Positions 1-8,108 of a stretch of DNA of 64,000 nucleotides are shown one piece after another. Under the pieces are notes generated by a model. It was not told the origin of the DNA, ran no database searches, and saw only the letters and a list, made by a program, of their open reading frames with translations. The translations under genes and the position numbers were made by a program. Positions within the stretch are counted from its first letter, which is position 1. Each line of letters starts with the position of its first letter. The stretch is from S015-6 sp964384945 (GTDB taxonomy: Bacteria; Desulfobacterota; DSWW01): the NCBI GenBank assembly GCA_964384945.1, contig CAYLMK010000014.1, positions 1 to 64,000 of the forward strand, written 5' to 3'.

Positions 1-41
1 ATCTTTCCACAGGGGAGCCTCCCTTTCAATTTCAACTAAAT

Positions 42-1847
42 TCAGGATATCACCACGCCCCGGGCCGCGTACTCCCATTCCGCTTCGGTTGGCAATCGTT
101 TGCCTGCCCAGGCGCAGAATTCAGCGACCTGGAACCACTCCATCCAGATCACAGGGTAACCGGCATAGGCAGGGTTGTCGTAATAGAAGGGCCGCGAATA
201 GCTGCCCATGTGGAGCGGCAGGCTGCATCCGCCGTCTGCCACACATTCGGCGTATTCTGCGTTGGTTATCTCGTGGCGATCCATCTCAAAGGCTGAGAGG
301 CACACATTGTGAACAGGCAGTTCATCCGCCCAGCCCTCTGAAAAAGCATCCCCCATGTCAAAGCATCCCGAAGGTATCGGGACCATGGCGCCGCAGGCCG
401 TATAGCCTTCGTCAATAAGACCGTAGCCTGCTTCCCCGGGACATTGGTTGTCGATCCCATCGCACAGTTCGCGTGCCCCGGGGTAGACGCTTGCGCGGGC
501 GTCATCGCAGTCCGGTTCCGGATGGATGCACAGATCACCGGCCGGATCGCCGTACCCGTCCCCATCCGCATCCGTCGGACAGATTTCGCACGTATCCCCC
601 CGGAAACCATCGATACAGGTGCATTCGTAGGTGCCCGGAACGCCTTCCGCACAGGAGCCGCCGTTCCGGCACGGGTTGGGATCGCATTCGTTGATATCCA
701 CCTCACAGCCGTCGCCTTCATAACCGGCGTCACACTCGCAGATGCCTTCCACACAGGTGCCGTGCTCACCGCAATCCACCCCCACGCATGGGCCGGCTGT
801 TTCGCAAAATTCTCCAATGTAGCCATCCCTGCATATACAAACACCTTCTTCGCAGGTGCCGTGCTCGCCGCACTCCACGGCTTCACAAGGGTCCGGTTGT
901 CGTTCAAAGACAAACACTCTGGCTGCGTCCGTCTGGTAGATCTTCGCGCCTGTAGGCGTTATATAAATGTCCAGAGGCAGCGTGTGCGCCCCGCTGACGA
1001 ATCTCTCCTCCGACTTCGGCGTGACCATACAAACCATTCCCAGGGGAGGCGTACAAACAATGTCCTGACGGAAAGCGGCCTCATAGCCGGCAGCCGTGAC
1101 CGTCATGTTGGTATTCATGTCTGCATCCAATCTCGCGGCCCACAGCCCGCTGATCTCCGTAAGCATGGAAGCGTCTCGATGATAATAGCCGAGGCCGCCC
1201 TCGTTCACGCTGACGGCGGCGGCGCTGTTGAGATCGAGTTTGGCTCCATCCTCATAGGTGAAGGCGGCGGGGTATGTTTCGGTGGTAACCATCACCATCG
1301 CCCCGTCCATGGCCGAGGCGGTGGTGATAATGGTCAGTTCGCCGGTGTCAGGGTCGACAGTCCATGATCCGCTCGTGCTGACCGTCTGCCCTGGATAGCC
1401 GGTTTTGGGGTCCGGTGAATAGGACTTGGCGGCCCTGCCGTCCTCGCAGAACTTGTATACAATGACACAGGGGATATCCGGGGTGTCGCCGGGAGCGCAC
1501 ACAGGGGCGGAACCTGCGCTGGGCGCACTGCAGCACAACAGTTCGTCCGGATACATCGGGTGGGCGCCGATGTAGGTCTGGCAACCTGTAACCGCAAGCC
1601 GGTCCGCCTCGATCGGGGTATGGGGGACGCAGGAGGGAGGCTCGCAGGGTTCGACCTGCACCAAGGTATCACAGAATTCGCCTTCATAACCGGCATCACA
1701 CTCGCAGATGCCTTGCGCGCAGGTTCCATGCTCGCCGCAATCGACATCCGCGCAGGGATCGGGAAGCCAGGATTCTTGTCCGATCAGAAACATGCATGAA
1801 AGCGCCAGAACGCCGATCCAGACAAGCCGTGTCTTCCGTGTAAACAT
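42..1847 (-). CDS. Secreted EGF-repeat / metal-binding / FGE-sulfatase-domain protein, prematurely ended
   Basis: The 601-aa product begins with a hydrophobic export signal (residues 7-22). It then has an EGF-like module (about 32-60), an unassigned Cys-containing region, three more EGF-like modules (about 318-417, the last of the calcium-binding DINEC type), a MopE-like metal-binding stretch (DADGDGYGD, then PDCDD) and the first half of a formylglycine-generating-enzyme/sulfatase-modifying-factor domain (MDRHEITNAEYAECV, RLPTEAEWEYAARG). The start at 1847 follows a GGGGAGGG ribosome site; the open frame extends further upstream but would overlap the preceding gene. The FGE domain stops right after EYAARG, where this family normally continues for 100 or more residues. 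Past the TGA and one further in-frame TAG, the same frame reads GRLPCGK, resembling the family's GRLYPWG motif, so the gene looks interrupted. It is probably an extracellular adhesion or binding protein; its role is unknown. Confidence 0.8.
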   Translation of the reverse strand: MFTRKTRLVWIGVLALSCMFLIGQESWLPDPCADVDCGEHGTCAQGICECDAGYEGEFCDTLVQVEPCEPPSCVPHTPIEADRLAVTGCQTYIGAHPMYPDELLCCSAPSAGSAPVCAPGDTPDIPCVIVYKFCEDGRAAKSYSPDPKTGYPGQTVSTSGSWTVDPDTGELTIITTASAMDGAMVMVTTETYPAAFTYEDGAKLDLNSAAAVSVNEGGLGYYHRDASMLTEISGLWAARLDADMNTNMTVTAAGYEAAFRQDIVCTPPLGMVCMVTPKSEERFVSGAHTLPLDIYITPTGAKIYQTDAARVFVFERQPDPCEAVECGEHGTCEEGVCICRDGYIGEFCETAGPCVGVDCGEHGTCVEGICECDAGYEGDGCEVDINECDPNPCRNGGSCAEGVPGTYECTCIDGFRGDTCEICPTDADGDGYGDPAGDLCIHPEPDCDDARASVYPGARELCDGIDNQCPGEAGYGLIDEGYTACGAMVPIPSGCFDMGDAFSEGWADELPVHNVCLSAFEMDRHEITNAEYAECVADGGCSLPLHMGSYSRPFYYDNPAYAGYPVIWMEWFQVAEFCAWAGKRLPTEAEWEYAARGVVIS

Positions 1848-1918
1848 GTGCCCTCCCCGGCCGGTCAGAAACACGCAACGCAACCCCGCCCCTTTTTCCA
1901 TTTCTCCAAATGATCGTC

Positions 1919-2877
1919 CTATCTCCTGCGTTTCCGTCCCCGCAACAACAGCACAGCCCCGAAGGGCAGGCCAAGAACGAAGAGACAATTCGCAAGATCC
2001 GAGGACTCCTTGTATTGTGCGTTGACGACGGAAGCTGCAGCGCCCCAGAGCGCAAAGTCCGATGTCGACGGATCGCAATCATCATCGAATCCGTTTCCTG
2101 GGATTTCCGTCCCCCCGGGTTCACATCGGGATGATAATCATCGCAGTCCAGGCCTTCGTTGGGACATCCGGCGGCCGCGAGGTATTTGGTGTATCCGTCG
2201 CCGTCATCGTCGACGCACCTGGCGGTGAGCCCCAGTTCGGTTATCACGGTCTCTCGTTTCGCCCTGACCATGTCCTGCGAAAAGCTCATGCTCCACCAGG
2301 TATCCCCCTCTGAGAAATAGTCCCTCTGATAGGATGCACACCCTTCGCCGGGGCGGAACTTGACAATGGAAATCCCCGGTTGTTCATAATATCCCCCCAT
2401 CGTGCTCCCGAACCACCTATTGACTACCATATAGGTCATGCTGCCGTCCGGATGGGTCTCCCATAGCTCGTCATAGGTCACCAGTTCCATGTCCGAGGAC
2501 CAACCGAACACGACATTCAAATACTCCCACATTTCCTGGCGGGTGAGATTGCTCAGTGTCGTTTCCTGATAGACTGCGCCGTCTTCTCCTTCCCCGTCCT
2601 CTCCCGATCCGTTGACTGCCCAGTAGTTGATCACCTTGTAATAGTGATCAACATCCAACCCGTCAGGTTGGCCGGGGTCCGGTCTGGCGTTCACCTTGAG
2701 GATGGACCGAGCTGTTTCGACACGGGTGGCCTCGTCGGCGGCTCGATCGCAGCAATGATCAGGATCCAATGTCAAGGCACACTCGGCGGGGCCGAAAATC
2801 TGGGACATAGCGGCTCCCGTCGGAAACAGGAACAGCAGGGGAAGAGCGATGGAAACAAGAGACAGTCTCTTCATCAT
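1919..2877 (-). CDS. Secreted NTF2-like protein with MopE-type tail and C-terminal anchor, frameshifted
   Basis: Signal peptide (MKRLSLVSIALPLLFLF) followed by an NTF2/SnoaL-like region (ETARSILKVNA to WWSMSF) and a MopE-like calcium/copper-binding tail (DDDGDGYTKY, GLDCDDYHPDVNPGG). It is a clear paralogue of the next gene at 2995-3726. The frame breaks at a run of six C (2111-2116). Adding one base there restores TEIPGNGFDDDCDPSTSD, exactly as in the paralogue, and continues into a hydrophobic segment plus RGRKRRR before a stop at 1919, giving a 319-aa protein. Without the correction the frame reads nonsense to 1696 and overlaps the EGF gene. Start is 2877 or the adjacent ATG at 2874, which sits better behind AGGAG. 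The hydrophobic-plus-arginine end looks like a C-terminal membrane anchor or sorting signal. The break is either a sequencing or assembly error or a real mutation. Confidence 0.8.
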
Positions 2878-2994
2878 AGTCTCCTTCCTAAGCGGTCTGC
2901 AATCATGGCGTCATCGAACATGCGGAATCGAAACACGGCACCGAAGATCACGCTGTCGTCTCCCGGCCCGGATCAACCATCCGGGCCTGCAACG

Positions 2995-3726
2995 TCAATC
3001 GGGGGTCGCCGGATTGCAATCGTCATCGATTCCGTTGCCGGGAATCTCCGTCGCGCCCGGGTGGATCTCGAAAACAAAATCATTGCAGTCCAACCCTGCG
3101 TTAGGACATCCTTTGGCGGCGCTGTACTTGGTATATCCGTCGCCGTCTTCGTCGAAGCACCTTTCCGTGAGTTTGAATAGATTTATGTACGTACTTCGAG
3201 AGGCGCTGACGTCCGGCCTCCAAATGGGGACGTTCCACCAGGTATCCCCTTCCGTATAGTAATCCCTGTGATAATAGGGACACCCCTCGCCGGGGCGGAA
3301 TTTGAGAACCGACATGCCCTTTTGGATAAAGAACTCCGTGCCGAAGGTTCCGGACCATTCGATGGTCGCCATGTAGGTCATGCTGCCGTCCGGGTGGGTC
3401 CTGACCACCTCGTCCTTCACGGTCACGTCCCTGTCGTCCGGAAACCCGTAGGCCGTGCCTCCGAACATCGCATCCAGGTACTCCAGCATTTCCTGGCGTC
3501 CGGAGTTGGTGAGCACGGGTTCCTTGTAAACGACATCGTCGGCCCAGTAGTTGATCACCGATTCATAATTCGCGGCGTTAACGGAGACAAGCGCCCGCGC
3601 CGTTTCGACGCGGGCGGCTTGGTCAGGGTCTCGACCGCATCCGGGGGTGATTTGGGCCAGGGCGCCCTGCGTGATGGATAGGAACACCAGCGCACAAAGG
3701 GCGAGAATCACAAACTCTCTTTTCAT
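2995..3726 (-). CDS. Secreted NTF2/SnoaL-like protein with MopE-type metal-binding tail
   Basis: A 243-aa protein with a clean signal peptide ending near ALAQ (residue 25). Residues 35-190 have an NTF2-like (SnoaL/ketosteroid-isomerase fold) pattern: ETARALVSVNAANYESVINYW, then HPDGSMTYMATIEWSG and MSVLKFRPGEG. The tail carries the putative metal-binding motif typical of deltaproteobacterial surface proteins (DEDGDGYTKY, GLDCND, IPGNGIDDDCNP). It lacks the C-terminal hydrophobic anchor of its paralogue at 1919-2877 and is probably released. GGAGGTGCACC precedes the ATG. The NTF2 fold binds small hydrophobic ligands or acts as an isomerase or dehydratase, but no catalytic residues can be assigned, so function is unknown. 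Confidence 0.82.
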   Translation of the reverse strand: MKREFVILALCALVFLSITQGALAQITPGCGRDPDQAARVETARALVSVNAANYESVINYWADDVVYKEPVLTNSGRQEMLEYLDAMFGGTAYGFPDDRDVTVKDEVVRTHPDGSMTYMATIEWSGTFGTEFFIQKGMSVLKFRPGEGCPYYHRDYYTEGDTWWNVPIWRPDVSASRSTYINLFKLTERCFDEDGDGYTKYSAAKGCPNAGLDCNDFVFEIHPGATEIPGNGIDDDCNPATPD

Positions 3727-4000
3727 GGTGCACCTCCGTTGATGAATTTCCGATCACATTCGAAGAATTATTCTATTTGAATAATGTATGTTTTAATTCT
3801 CCGTTAACCCGCCCGGTTCGGTCAAGTCGTTTTTATAAATGATTTTCTGAACATGAAATCAATTTATTGACTCGAACTCTTGTCTTCCGAGTCCCAGGCA
3901 GACGGTTGCGCAAGCGAGGAGGATGCCCCATCTGAAAGGATGACACGAAGAAGCCCACGGGCCCGACGAGGCTTTCTACCGGGCACGAACGGGGCTCCCT
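3727..4000. promoter_or_regulatory. AT-rich intergenic region with candidate promoter and small palindrome
   Basis: No gene is seen in these 274 bases. The part nearest the 2995-3726 gene is AT-rich, unlike the surrounding coding DNA, and should hold its promoter. An inverted repeat ATTATTC-TATTT-GAATAAT lies at 3767-3785, about 40 bp upstream of that start codon, and is a candidate operator. The remaining part (about 3865-4000) has coding-like composition but no frame that I can support. Confidence 0.35.
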
Positions 4001-5155
4001 CTACGGGGGTAAAAGCCTCTGCTTCTCCGGAGACCGGAACTTGTTCAGCGTGCTCCGGAGAAGGAACTTCAGGCCGGAGACGACCAGGCCTTTCTTCAAG
4101 TATCCCTGAAGCTCCTCGTTCGTCTGAAACTTCCTGATCTCTCGTTCCTGATTCCGGCGGGTCTGCTTCGTAACGCACTTCATGAGCTCCGTATATTCGC
4201 CAAGGGCGCTTGTCCCCTTCCGATCCGAGAGCAGAACGGCCTTTGCCAGGAGCCTTCCGGAGAGGGCGGCGGCATCCTGCCCGACACCCCTGACCCCATC
4301 CATCAATCCCGCCGCGTCGCCGACCATGAGGATGCGCCCCTTGCCGAGCCAGACCCTGTCTTTCGATTTCATGTCGATGGTGGTCAGGTACTCTTCCTTC
4401 TCGACGATCCGCCCCTTCATGTTGAACTTGCTTCGCACGTATTCATAGAAGAGCGTCTGGCGATCGAGCAGATCATCGCTCGTGCACCCCGTACCCACGA
4501 CCCAGTAGTCTTTCCCGTCGTCCAGGGTCTTTGTGTAGATCCAGGCAAACATCGCATCGCTGAATCTCAGGTCCCAGAACTGGTAGAGGGTATTCGGGTC
4601 CAGGTCCGCCTCTCCGTCGAGGTAGTAGTTCATGCCGCCGCCTCGCGTCGTCTCTCCGAAATCCTGCGGCCGCAGCTTCCTCCTCATCGGGAGCGAACGC
4701 AGGCCGGTTGCATCCACGGCATACCGGGCCCTGACCTGTTCCGGGTCCCTGCCTCTGGACACAATGGTTGCGGTCACCCCCTCTTCGGTCTCCGTGAAAT
4801 CCAGGAATTCACACTCGTCCCTGAATTCGGCGCCGTTCTCCTGCGCGACCCCGTTCAGCCAGTGATCAAAGGTCTTGCGCATGTAGTTCAGCACGGAGAA
4901 CCGAGCCCCGAGAGAGGAGCCGTCCGGGAAATACATCCTCGTCCGGGTGATCGGAACGTTGCAGAGCCGATCCCTCGGGATTCTCTCGCCCAGGATCTTC
5001 TCGAAATACTTGAATTGAATCCCGGAGCACGGCTTCGTCCTGGGCGTCTTGCATTTCTCCACGAAGAGCGTCTTGAGGCCTCCCTTGGCCGCAAACTTGG
5101 CCGCCACGGAACCACCGATCCCCCCCCCTGCAATGAAGACGTCATACGATTCCAT
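4001..5155 (-). CDS. Geranylgeranyl-reductase-family FAD oxidoreductase
   Basis: The 384-aa flavoprotein has an N-terminal FAD-binding motif GGGIGG (residues 10-15), the GGR-family PRTKPCSG motif with Cys43, VDATG (148-151) and the C-terminal GDAAGLMD FAD motif (279-286). Family members reduce C=C bonds of isoprenoid chains (archaeal lipids, chlorophyll phytyl chain, menaquinone) with ferredoxin or NADPH as donor, or act as related monooxygenases and dehydrogenases. A second family member lies at 61277-62482, sharing Cys43 and the same spacing. GGGGGAG precedes the ATG. The uspA-like gene is 159 bp upstream on the same strand and both may be read from the promoter near 5866. Substrate unknown; in this context an isoprenoid or polycyclic lipid is plausible. 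Confidence 0.85.
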   Translation of the reverse strand: MESYDVFIAGGGIGGSVAAKFAAKGGLKTLFVEKCKTPRTKPCSGIQFKYFEKILGERIPRDRLCNVPITRTRMYFPDGSSLGARFSVLNYMRKTFDHWLNGVAQENGAEFRDECEFLDFTETEEGVTATIVSRGRDPEQVRARYAVDATGLRSLPMRRKLRPQDFGETTRGGGMNYYLDGEADLDPNTLYQFWDLRFSDAMFAWIYTKTLDDGKDYWVVGTGCTSDDLLDRQTLFYEYVRSKFNMKGRIVEKEEYLTTIDMKSKDRVWLGKGRILMVGDAAGLMDGVRGVGQDAAALSGRLLAKAVLLSDRKGTSALGEYTELMKCVTKQTRRNQEREIRKFQTNEELQGYLKKGLVVSGLKFLLRSTLNKFRSPEKQRLLPP

Positions 5156-5314
5156 TTCACTCCCCCTGAAACCACTTCTCGATCCCCTGTCGGCCCGGGT
5201 GATTCATGATGCGCGCCCCCCCGTTCTTGCTTCCGCCGAAGGCGAGGCTTCCTTCTCCCGTCGGGGAGAGCCCATTCGACGACGAGCCGGTTCGCCGCGA
5301 CCGCAGGGAGACTT

Positions 5315-5704
5315 CTACCGGACCGTAACCACCGGACACGGGGCTTGCAGGATGACATGCTGGGCGGTCGAACCCATGATGAACTTCCCCACCCTCGATC
5401 TCATTCTGACACCGATAAAGATCGCATCGATGGCTTGCTTCTTCGCAAACGCGACGATATAGGGCCCCGGCTCCAGGTTAAGAACGACCAGGTGTGTCTC
5501 GCAACGGCATCCCCCCTGCTCCACTGCGGTCCTGACGTCGTCCATTTCCTGCACGTCAAGCATGTGCTGTTTCTTCGGCAGGTCGGTAACCTTGGTATGC
5601 AATATGTGAATGACCTGCGCACCGAACGCCTTTGCGTGTTCCTGGGCCAACTTCAACGCCCTCTTGGCTGGATCGGAGCCGTCATAGGCGACAAGGAGCT
5701 TCAT
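5315..5704 (-). CDS. Universal stress protein (UspA family)
   Basis: A 129-aa single-domain Usp protein: MKLLVAYDGSDPAKRAL at the N-terminus, and near the C-terminus IGVRMRSRVGKFIMGSTAQHV, matching the nucleotide-binding loop G-x-R-x(3)-G-x(3)-MGS, then PCPVVTVR. I chose the internal ATG at 5704 (preceded by GGGAGGGCAC), because the upstream in-frame extension has no family similarity and would cross the operator at 5794. It is a cytoplasmic nucleotide-binding stress or regulatory protein. It is probably co-transcribed with the GGR-family gene downstream. Confidence 0.88.
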   Translation of the reverse strand: MKLLVAYDGSDPAKRALKLAQEHAKAFGAQVIHILHTKVTDLPKKQHMLDVQEMDDVRTAVEQGGCRCETHLVVLNLEPGPYIVAFAKKQAIDAIFIGVRMRSRVGKFIMGSTAQHVILQAPCPVVTVR

Positions 5705-5793
5705 GTGCCCTCCCGTTCGTTCGGATCCCGGGCAATCACGGAGGCATCCCGGTCTCCTGTTTTTCCTTTTCAGGGAAGATGGGGTAGAATTTT

Positions 5794-5871
5794 GTTGAGT
5801 GGTCAAAGAATTTACTATCCATATGGTCAAATAGCTCCTCCCTTTGTATTGTATTCCTGCGAGGGTGTCAA
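5794..5871 (-). promoter_or_regulatory. Promoter plus TTGA-N4-TCAA operator, copy 1
   Basis: On the minus strand a -35 TTGACA (5866-5871) and a -10 TACAAA (5843-5848) are 17 bp apart, facing the uspA/GGR pair. Just downstream lies a composite operator: GGTCAA at 5825-5830 and the palindrome GTTGAGTGGTCAA at 5794-5806, with GGTCAA half-sites 24 bp apart. The same arrangement recurs at 12018, 16028 and 26642, and the homology with the 26642 copy extends over about 80 bp including the promoter. This is the likely target of the TetR regulator at 12150. A plus-strand -35-like TTGAGT lies inside the palindrome, so divergent transcription is possible. Confidence 0.6.
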
Positions 5872-5995
5872 GAAAAAACACCTGCAGGAAGGGAGGTCAT
5901 GACGCCGCTCGACGGCATGCGCAAGATCCTGCTCGTGCGGCGCACCCGGTTCGCGAACCCTCGCGCCCGGCCCCTGACGGGCGCGGGCAAGCCGC

Positions 5996-6069
5996 TTGAC
6001 ACGGGCGGACGGCGCTGCTATGAAGCCGGTTTACTATTACGAAATCGGGATTTTTCGATTCTAGTAATT
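5996..6069 (+). promoter_or_regulatory. Promoter plus TACGAAA-type operator of the 6086 OYE gene
   Basis: TTGACA (5996-6001), a 17-bp spacer and TATGAA (6019-6024) form a strong promoter. A 35-bp element follows (6035-6069) containing TACGAAATCGGGATTTTTCG and TTCGATTCTAGTAATT. The element aligns without gaps to 61188-61222, with 28 of 35 identical by eye, where it again follows a TTGACA-17-TATCAA promoter. Its first 20 bases also match the elements at 51265-51284 and 61054-61073 on the other strand. This is probably a MarR-type operator placed over the transcription start. AGGAGG at 6071-6076 is the ribosome site. A short ATG-led frame at 5899 with a good ribosome site shows no recognisable product. 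Confidence 0.6.
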
Positions 6070-6085
6070 CCAGGAGGGATGCGGC

Positions 6086-8098
6086 ATGCCACAGGATCTG
6101 TTTCTGCAAAGACCGATCGAGATCAAGGGCCGACCCGTACGAAATCGAATCGCTTACGCGCCCATGATCAGCATGACGGCCGAGGACGGCAGGATCGTGG
6201 ACAAGACCCTGGCCTGGTACGAGGCCAGGATCAAGGGCGGCGTGGGGCTGTGCATGGTGGAGGCAACGAACGTGAGTCCCGACCAGTTCCGCGAGTATAT
6301 GCCCCAGGTGGTCTTGCACGAGGACGAGCGGGCCGAGTCCCACAGGGCGCTGGTGGATCTCATCCACTCCTACGACTGCCACGCGAGCGTCCAACTCGCC
6401 CACGGAGGAATCATGGCCGTGACGGCCCGCATGATGTTCCCGGATTTCATGCCCCAACTGCCCACTCCCCCCCACTACGCGGAACGGCCCTGGATGCCCG
6501 TTTCCGGAATCGACATTCTCAAGGACCCGAACTATGTGGGCGAGGCGATGAGCACGGAGAAGGTCCGGCAGACCGTGATGGAGTTCGCCGCCGCGGCCGG
6601 GAGGGCCAAGAGGGTCGGCTACGACTCGGTGGAAATCCACGGGGCCCATGGCGTACTCGTGGGCAACTTCCTTTCGCCCTTTTACAACTTGCGCACCGAC
6701 CGGTACGGAGGCAGCCTGGAACGCCGAATGCGCTTCTGTCTGGAAATCATCGACGAGACGCGCAGGGCCGTGGGTAAGGACTACCCGATCCTGATCCGCC
6801 TTTCCGTGGACGAGATGCTCGGGGATCTCGGCAATTCGGTTGAGGACTACACGACCTATATCGTGCCCAGGCTCGTGGAGGCCGGTGTGGATTGCTTCGA
6901 CGTCTCCATGGGCTCGGTTCAACACGTGCCGGACGGGATGTTCCCTTCCCTGTACTACCGGCGCGGCTATTTCATGTATCTGGCGCGCCTGGTCAAGAAG
7001 ATCGTCCCCGTTCCGGTCATCGGCGTGGGCAGGATCAACAGCATGCAGCAGGCCGAGTTCCACCTGCAAAGGGGCGACTGCGACATCGTCTACATGGGGC
7101 GTCAGTTGATCGCCGACAGTGAGGCACCGAGGAAGTTCTTCGAAGGGCGGGCAGAGGAGACGAGGCGATGCCTCGGCTGCCTGCAAACGAACGGAGCGAC
7201 CGTCTGCATACCCTGCACGGTCAACCCGGATGTCGGCAATGAGATGGTTTGCGAGCAGAAGCCGGCGGAGAAGAAGAAGCGCGTCGTGATCGCGGGGGCG
7301 GGCCCTGCCGGCATGGAGGCCGCCAGGATCGCCGCGGAGCGGGGCCACGAGGTGACCGTTCTGGAGAGGCGAACCTTCACCGGCGGAACGGTGCGAATCC
7401 TGGGCAACACCGCCCTGATGCACGAGTTCCGCAACCTGAACCAGTACCATGCGCACGAACTGAAGCGCCTCGGCGTTGAGGTGCGAACAGGGGTGGAAGC
7501 GACCGCAGACAACATCGCCGCCCTGAAGCCCGATCTGGCGCTCGTCGCTTGCGGCGCGACCATGACAATCCCGGAGGTCGCCCGGGACAAGCCGTTTGTC
7601 CTCACCCACGTAGATGCCCTGGAGAACAAGTTCAAGCTCGGAAGACGGGTCCTGGTGTACGGTCTCGGGTACGGGGCCGAACTGGCCATTGCCTTGCACG
7701 ACGAAGGGCACGAGGTCACCCTGGCGGGCAAAGGGAGCACCGTGGCCGCAAACCTGACTTCCTCGATCCGTCGGCAGTATCTTATGCGGAAACTCGACCC
7801 GGACGTGGATCTGGCCATGAAGGACATTCTGAACATACGACTCCTCAAAAACTCCGAACTCGTTGCCGTGGACGACGACGGCTGGGTCACGCTCAAGCGG
7901 AAGAGGGAAGAGAAGGAAGAGGAGTGCAGGGTCCAGGTCGACACGCTCGTCGTGTCCCTCGGTCGGAAATCGAACAACGGGCTGCTTTCCGACTTGAAGG
8001 AGAAGGGCATCGAGGCGGTCGCGATCGGGGACGCGAGGAATATCAGGGAAATCTACGGCGCCATGGAAGACGCCAGGTCGACCGCAAGGCGCATCTAG
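6086..8098 (+). CDS. Old-Yellow-Enzyme/2,4-dienoyl-CoA reductase-type flavoenzyme (BaiCD/BaiH-like) with atypical Fe-S motif
   Basis: The 670-aa protein has an FMN-binding TIM barrel (about 1-370, with EIHGAHGVLVGNFLSPFYN and RTDRYGGSLE), an Fe-S linker and a C-terminal FAD/NAD(P)-binding half (VVIAGAGPAGMEAARIAAERG at about 402; second Rossmann motif YGLGYGAE). Family members (E. coli FadH, BaiCD, BaiH, trimethylamine dehydrogenase) reduce conjugated enoyl or enone double bonds. The usual cluster ligands Cx2Cx3Cx11C are here Cx2Cx8Cx2C (CLGC and CIPC), so cluster binding may differ. It is the first gene after the promoter at 5996 and converges on the SDR at 8109. It is the most divergent of four OYE genes in the window. 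Confidence 0.88.
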   Translation: MPQDLFLQRPIEIKGRPVRNRIAYAPMISMTAEDGRIVDKTLAWYEARIKGGVGLCMVEATNVSPDQFREYMPQVVLHEDERAESHRALVDLIHSYDCHASVQLAHGGIMAVTARMMFPDFMPQLPTPPHYAERPWMPVSGIDILKDPNYVGEAMSTEKVRQTVMEFAAAAGRAKRVGYDSVEIHGAHGVLVGNFLSPFYNLRTDRYGGSLERRMRFCLEIIDETRRAVGKDYPILIRLSVDEMLGDLGNSVEDYTTYIVPRLVEAGVDCFDVSMGSVQHVPDGMFPSLYYRRGYFMYLARLVKKIVPVPVIGVGRINSMQQAEFHLQRGDCDIVYMGRQLIADSEAPRKFFEGRAEETRRCLGCLQTNGATVCIPCTVNPDVGNEMVCEQKPAEKKKRVVIAGAGPAGMEAARIAAERGHEVTVLERRTFTGGTVRILGNTALMHEFRNLNQYHAHELKRLGVEVRTGVEATADNIAALKPDLALVACGATMTIPEVARDKPFVLTHVDALENKFKLGRRVLVYGLGYGAELAIALHDEGHEVTLAGKGSTVAANLTSSIRRQYLMRKLDPDVDLAMKDILNIRLLKNSELVAVDDDGWVTLKRKREEKEEECRVQVDTLVVSLGRKSNNGLLSDLKEKGIEAVAIGDARNIREIYGAMEDARSTARRI

Positions 8099-8108
8099 CG
8101 GCTCTTTT

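Noticed and set aside
1848..2078. N-terminal extension of the EGF-domain gene
   Set aside because: These codons overlap the true 3' end of the frameshifted NTF2-like gene; the signal peptide and ribosome site place the start at 1847.
5899..6085. ATG with a good AGGAAGGGAGG site starting MTPLDGMRKILLV
   Set aside because: The frame has no recognisable product, runs across the promoter at 5996 and then into the OYE gene out of frame. It may be a gene remnant but is not supportable as a gene.
5897..7711. A 604-codon minus-strand frame
   Set aside because: Antisense to the 6086 OYE gene with no recognisable motif.
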